In this document: piece by piece, positions 7,036-9,351 of the stretch | Position numbering within the stretch: the stretch's first letter is position 1 | Layout: the number at the start of each line of letters is the position of its first letter | NCBI GenBank assembly: GCA_006226225.1 | Contig: SBHI01000226.1 | Location: forward strand, 1 to 9,351 | DNA: 9,351 nt | From: Alphaproteobacteria bacterium | GTDB lineage: Bacteria; Pseudomonadota; Alphaproteobacteria; Micavibrionales; CSBR16-224 | Direction of reading: 5' to 3' | Made by a program: the position numbers and the translations under genes | The notes under the pieces: generated by a model | The model's input: only the letters and a program-made list of their open reading frames with translations | What the model was told of the DNA's origin: nothing | Database searches by the model: none

Positions 7036-7968
7036 ATGGCTTCGGATATATTAAAAGCATGGAGAGAAAATGCGGATGAGGTTTTCGCAGCGCAGCCGGA
7101 AGATCGGCGCGATTATGATATGGCGCGGGTTGAAAAAGTCAAAAACATGCTGGCCGAAACCAAGACAGGCCGCGAAATTCTGAAATGGGCTGAAGAAAAC
7201 GATATTGAAATCCGTCTGGATTATCAATGTGAGGAGGCCGGTGCGGGCGGATATTACGTTCCCGGCTCCAAAATGGTTTGTCTGAATGCCTATTTACCCG
7301 ATGACCGCATGATGGTTGCGCTGGCGCATGAGCTGCGTCATGCGTGGCAGGGGGAGAACGGTTTTTGCGCCACATTATATAAAGATGCAGGAACCTATCT
7401 GAAACAATTCCGTTTTATCGAGGCCGATGCCGCCGCCTATGAAATGCAGATTTGCGCGGAATGGAAAGAACTGCATCCGGAATTTGAATTAAGCCATTTC
7501 CGTCAGATGTGTATGGATCTTGCCGAGAAACAAAAAGCATCGGCACCGGATTACCTGAAAGGGAAAGAGGCCCTCTGGGCTGGTTTTTGCGGTTTTTTTG
7601 CTACAGGAGAGCGCAAGAACTTTTATGACGGCGGCAGTCTTTATACCGGAGAAATTCTGGCCGGACTGGAAGAGTGGGACGGCACACCCGGTACAGCAAC
7701 GGAATATAGCGGCGGAAAAGATCATAAACTGCCTCCTTATGAAGGTCTGAATGTTGAAGATAAAGAGCAATTCCTGAGATTGGCGAACAGTTTTGACGGC
7801 AAAGACAATTATTTAAAGGATATACCGCTGGATATTCTGACGCATGAGCAGTTTATCGGCGGTTTGTCGCAGCGCAATCTGGATCGTTTTCTGGTTCTGC
7901 ATGCGGCGGAAGAAAAAGAGCGTGCCAAAGGGAATACCACGCCGAAGCCCATTCCGCGGCTGATGTAA
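7036..7968 (+). CDS. Putative cytoplasmic HExxH metallopeptidase-like protein, first paralog
   Basis: This 310-residue protein has a zincin-type motif, HELRHAWQ, with H98, E99 and H102. A conserved block, FIEADAAAYE, lies 27 residues on and could supply E129 as a third metal ligand. It resembles the DUF6782 putative metallopeptidase family (from memory, not searched). The N-terminal helices (about 1-55, including TGREILKWAEENDIEI) lead to a GGYY(V/Y)xG strand region before the motif. The middle and C-terminal parts have the paralog-conserved patches RKNFYD (193-198), GLNVEDKEQF (237-246) and DNYLKDIP (257-264). No signal peptide or membrane segment is visible, so it is probably cytoplasmic. 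AGGCGGA (7027-7033) is close to the ATG. The second paralog begins 13 bases after the stop. The substrate is unknown, and protease activity is inferred from the motif alone. Confidence 0.85.
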   Translation: MASDILKAWRENADEVFAAQPEDRRDYDMARVEKVKNMLAETKTGREILKWAEENDIEIRLDYQCEEAGAGGYYVPGSKMVCLNAYLPDDRMMVALAHELRHAWQGENGFCATLYKDAGTYLKQFRFIEADAAAYEMQICAEWKELHPEFELSHFRQMCMDLAEKQKASAPDYLKGKEALWAGFCGFFATGERKNFYDGGSLYTGEILAGLEEWDGTPGTATEYSGGKDHKLPPYEGLNVEDKEQFLRLANSFDGKDNYLKDIPLDILTHEQFIGGLSQRNLDRFLVLHAAEEKERAKGNTTPKPIPRLM

Positions 7969-7981
7969 GGACAATAACGCC

Positions 7982-9007
7982 ATGACCAAAAATGCAGCAG
8001 CAATGATTAAAGCCTTTCACGAAAATGTGGATGATGTGCTGGCGGCGCAGGATCCGGCGCGCCGTAAAAAGGACAAGGCGCGTCTGCGTGAAATCCGCCG
8101 TTTGATGGCGAAAAGTCCGCTGGGGAAAGAGCTGTTGAAATGGGCGGATGCCAATAATATCCGTATCGAAATGGATCATCAGACCAAGGCGGGCGGTTAT
8201 TATTACCAAGGATACAAGATCGTTGCCCTGAACGCTGCTTCGGACAATTTGACGCTGGTGGGAACGCTGGCGCATGAAATTCGCCATGCATGGCAGGATT
8301 CTCACGGTATGATCCCCAGCCTTTCGGGTAACTTGGCACAGATGCAGACACCGGAGGATTATATTACGCAAATCAAATTCATCGAAGCGGATGCCTTTGC
8401 CGTAGGAGAAAGCGTCAAACGGACGGTTTCCGCCAAGCGTGGGCAGGAGATGAGAGAGGAATGGGCGCTGCAATTCCCTGAAAAGGATATAGATCCGCTG
8501 ATATTTGCTATGCCGCTGAAAGATGAGGAAACGCCGGAGCTGTTGGCGCAAAGATTTACACAGTTCTTTCATGATGCATGGCGCAGAAATTTCTATGAAG
8601 ACCGCTGCTTGAAAGTCTATGCGAAAAATATCGGTGTGCCAGATATCAAAATCCCCTGCGGAACGGGGGAGTATTTTAATGATAAAACGAAAATAGCGAT
8701 CCATCAGGACGGGCTGGATTTGGATGATCTGCAAAAAATTCATCTGCTGGGCGATATGTTGGGAAAAGGCAATTATATGGATCATTTGCCTGAAGGGATA
8801 AGCAAAATGCCTGTCTATCGCAGTTTGCAGGCCATTCGGAAGATCAGACAATACGCTCAAAGACCGCAAAAACGTTTGGAGAAAGACTTCGCGGCGGCAT
8901 TACGCTCTGTAAAAATGCCGCCGCGCCGGAAGCCGACGCTGCGCACGGATAATAATCTTCTATATTACTACGTGAAATACTTGCACAAACAGCACCGGAT
9001 GGGGTAA
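7982..9007 (+). CDS. Putative cytoplasmic HExxH metallopeptidase-like protein, second paralog
   Basis: This 341-residue protein is clearly homologous to the preceding gene product along most of its length. HEIRHAWQ (H98, E99, H102) sits at the same residue numbers as in the first copy. FIEADAFAVGES (E135) aligns with its EADA block. Shared patches include GKELLKWADANNI (48-60), KAGGYYYQG (69-77), RRNFYEDR (201-208), HQDGLDLDDL (241-250) and KGNYMDHLP (262-270). It differs by a longer insert after the motif and by a basic C-terminal extension of about 40 residues (QRPQKRLEK, KMPPRRKPTLR, ending YYYVKYLHKQHRMG). No signal peptide is visible. AAGGA (7967-7971) overlaps the upstream stop codon and lies 10 bases before the ATG, so translation is probably coupled to the first copy. 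truB begins 11 bases after its stop. Both copies keep the metal-binding residues, which suggests both are functional. Confidence 0.85.
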   Translation: MTKNAAAMIKAFHENVDDVLAAQDPARRKKDKARLREIRRLMAKSPLGKELLKWADANNIRIEMDHQTKAGGYYYQGYKIVALNAASDNLTLVGTLAHEIRHAWQDSHGMIPSLSGNLAQMQTPEDYITQIKFIEADAFAVGESVKRTVSAKRGQEMREEWALQFPEKDIDPLIFAMPLKDEETPELLAQRFTQFFHDAWRRNFYEDRCLKVYAKNIGVPDIKIPCGTGEYFNDKTKIAIHQDGLDLDDLQKIHLLGDMLGKGNYMDHLPEGISKMPVYRSLQAIRKIRQYAQRPQKRLEKDFAAALRSVKMPPRRKPTLRTDNNLLYYYVKYLHKQHRMG

Positions 9008-9018
9008 ATCTTGCGTCT

Positions 9019-9351
9019 ATGGGACGAAAACGCAAAGGCTTGCCGCTTAATGGTTGGCTGAATATCGACAAAGACAAGGATATGGGCGCGACACAGGTTG
9101 TCGCGGCGGTGCGCCGTTTAACGGGCGCAGCCAAGGCGGGCCATGCCGGAACGCTGGACCCGATGGCAACGGGAATTCTGCCCGTGGCGCTGGGGGAGGC
9201 GACCAAGACCGTTCCCTATATGCAGGATGCGGATAAGGATTACGGTTTTACCGTGTGCTGGGGGATTGCGACCAACACCGATGATGCCGCAGGCGAAGTC
9301 ACGGAAGAAAGTGACAAATACCCGTCAGAGGCTGAGATCAACGCCGTTTTG
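9019..9351 (+). CDS. truB: tRNA pseudouridine(55) synthase (3' partial)
   Basis: TruB converts U55 of the tRNA T-loop to pseudouridine and also acts as a tRNA folding chaperone. The first 111 residues are visible and the frame runs off the right edge; family members are about 300 residues. The catalytic motif is intact: AGHAGTLDPMATGILPV, with catalytic Asp D47, followed by LGEATKTVPYM, the conserved tyrosine region KDYGFTV (Y75) and ATNTDDAAGEV. The family N-terminal motif, usually DKPxGMTS, reads DKDKDMGAT here. The ATG at 9019 has no good ribosome site: GGGG at 9001-9004 is 14 bases away, inside the end of the second metallopeptidase-like gene. Translation is therefore probably coupled to that gene, with which it likely shares a transcript. 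Confidence 0.93.
   Translation, partial: MGRKRKGLPLNGWLNIDKDKDMGATQVVAAVRRLTGAAKAGHAGTLDPMATGILPVALGEATKTVPYMQDADKDYGFTVCWGIATNTDDAAGEVTEESDKYPSEAEINAVL

Noticed and set aside
7853..8869. 338-codon open frame on the minus strand opposite the second metallopeptidase-like gene
   Set aside because: The plus-strand product aligns with its paralog and has intact metal-site motifs; the minus frame has neither.

Overview
The window looks like a moderate-GC alphaproteobacterial chromosome. This is inferred from the alphaproteobacterial style of the SucA, SucB, RbfA, TruB and OmpR-family sequences. I cannot fix the genus; a Micavibrio- or Rhodospirillales-like lineage is only a guess. There are nine protein genes and no rRNA, tRNA, CRISPR array or insertion sequence that I can see. 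No gene-free stretch exceeds 300 bases; the longest is the 240-base divergent intergenic region at 6291-6530.

Left part (1-4544, + strand): the 3' end of an OmpR-family response regulator gene, a possible weak terminator, then sucA and sucB. These encode the E1 and E2 subunits of the 2-oxoglutarate dehydrogenase complex, which converts 2-oxoglutarate to succinyl-CoA in the TCA cycle. The two genes are 25 bases apart and probably form one transcript. The third subunit gene (lpd) and sucCD do not lie beside them.

Middle part (4561-6290, - strand): two unrecognised genes, each with its own near-consensus sigma70-type promoter, separated by a strong intrinsic terminator. One encodes a 250-residue protein with a hydrophobic segment near each end and a helical middle. 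The other encodes a 278-residue protein with a long Gly/Ala-rich hydrophobic core. The leader of the second gene holds a perfect 16-bp palindrome.

Right part (6531-9351, + strand): rbfA (30S ribosome maturation) and the start of truB (tRNA pseudouridine-55 synthase), which are direct neighbours in many bacteria. Here they are separated by a tandem pair of paralogous, putatively cytoplasmic HExxH metallopeptidase-like genes. A good promoter candidate sits just before the pair, so the two paralogs and truB probably share a transcript. This insertion of an uncharacterised zincin-like pair into a translation-gene neighbourhood is the most interesting feature of the window.
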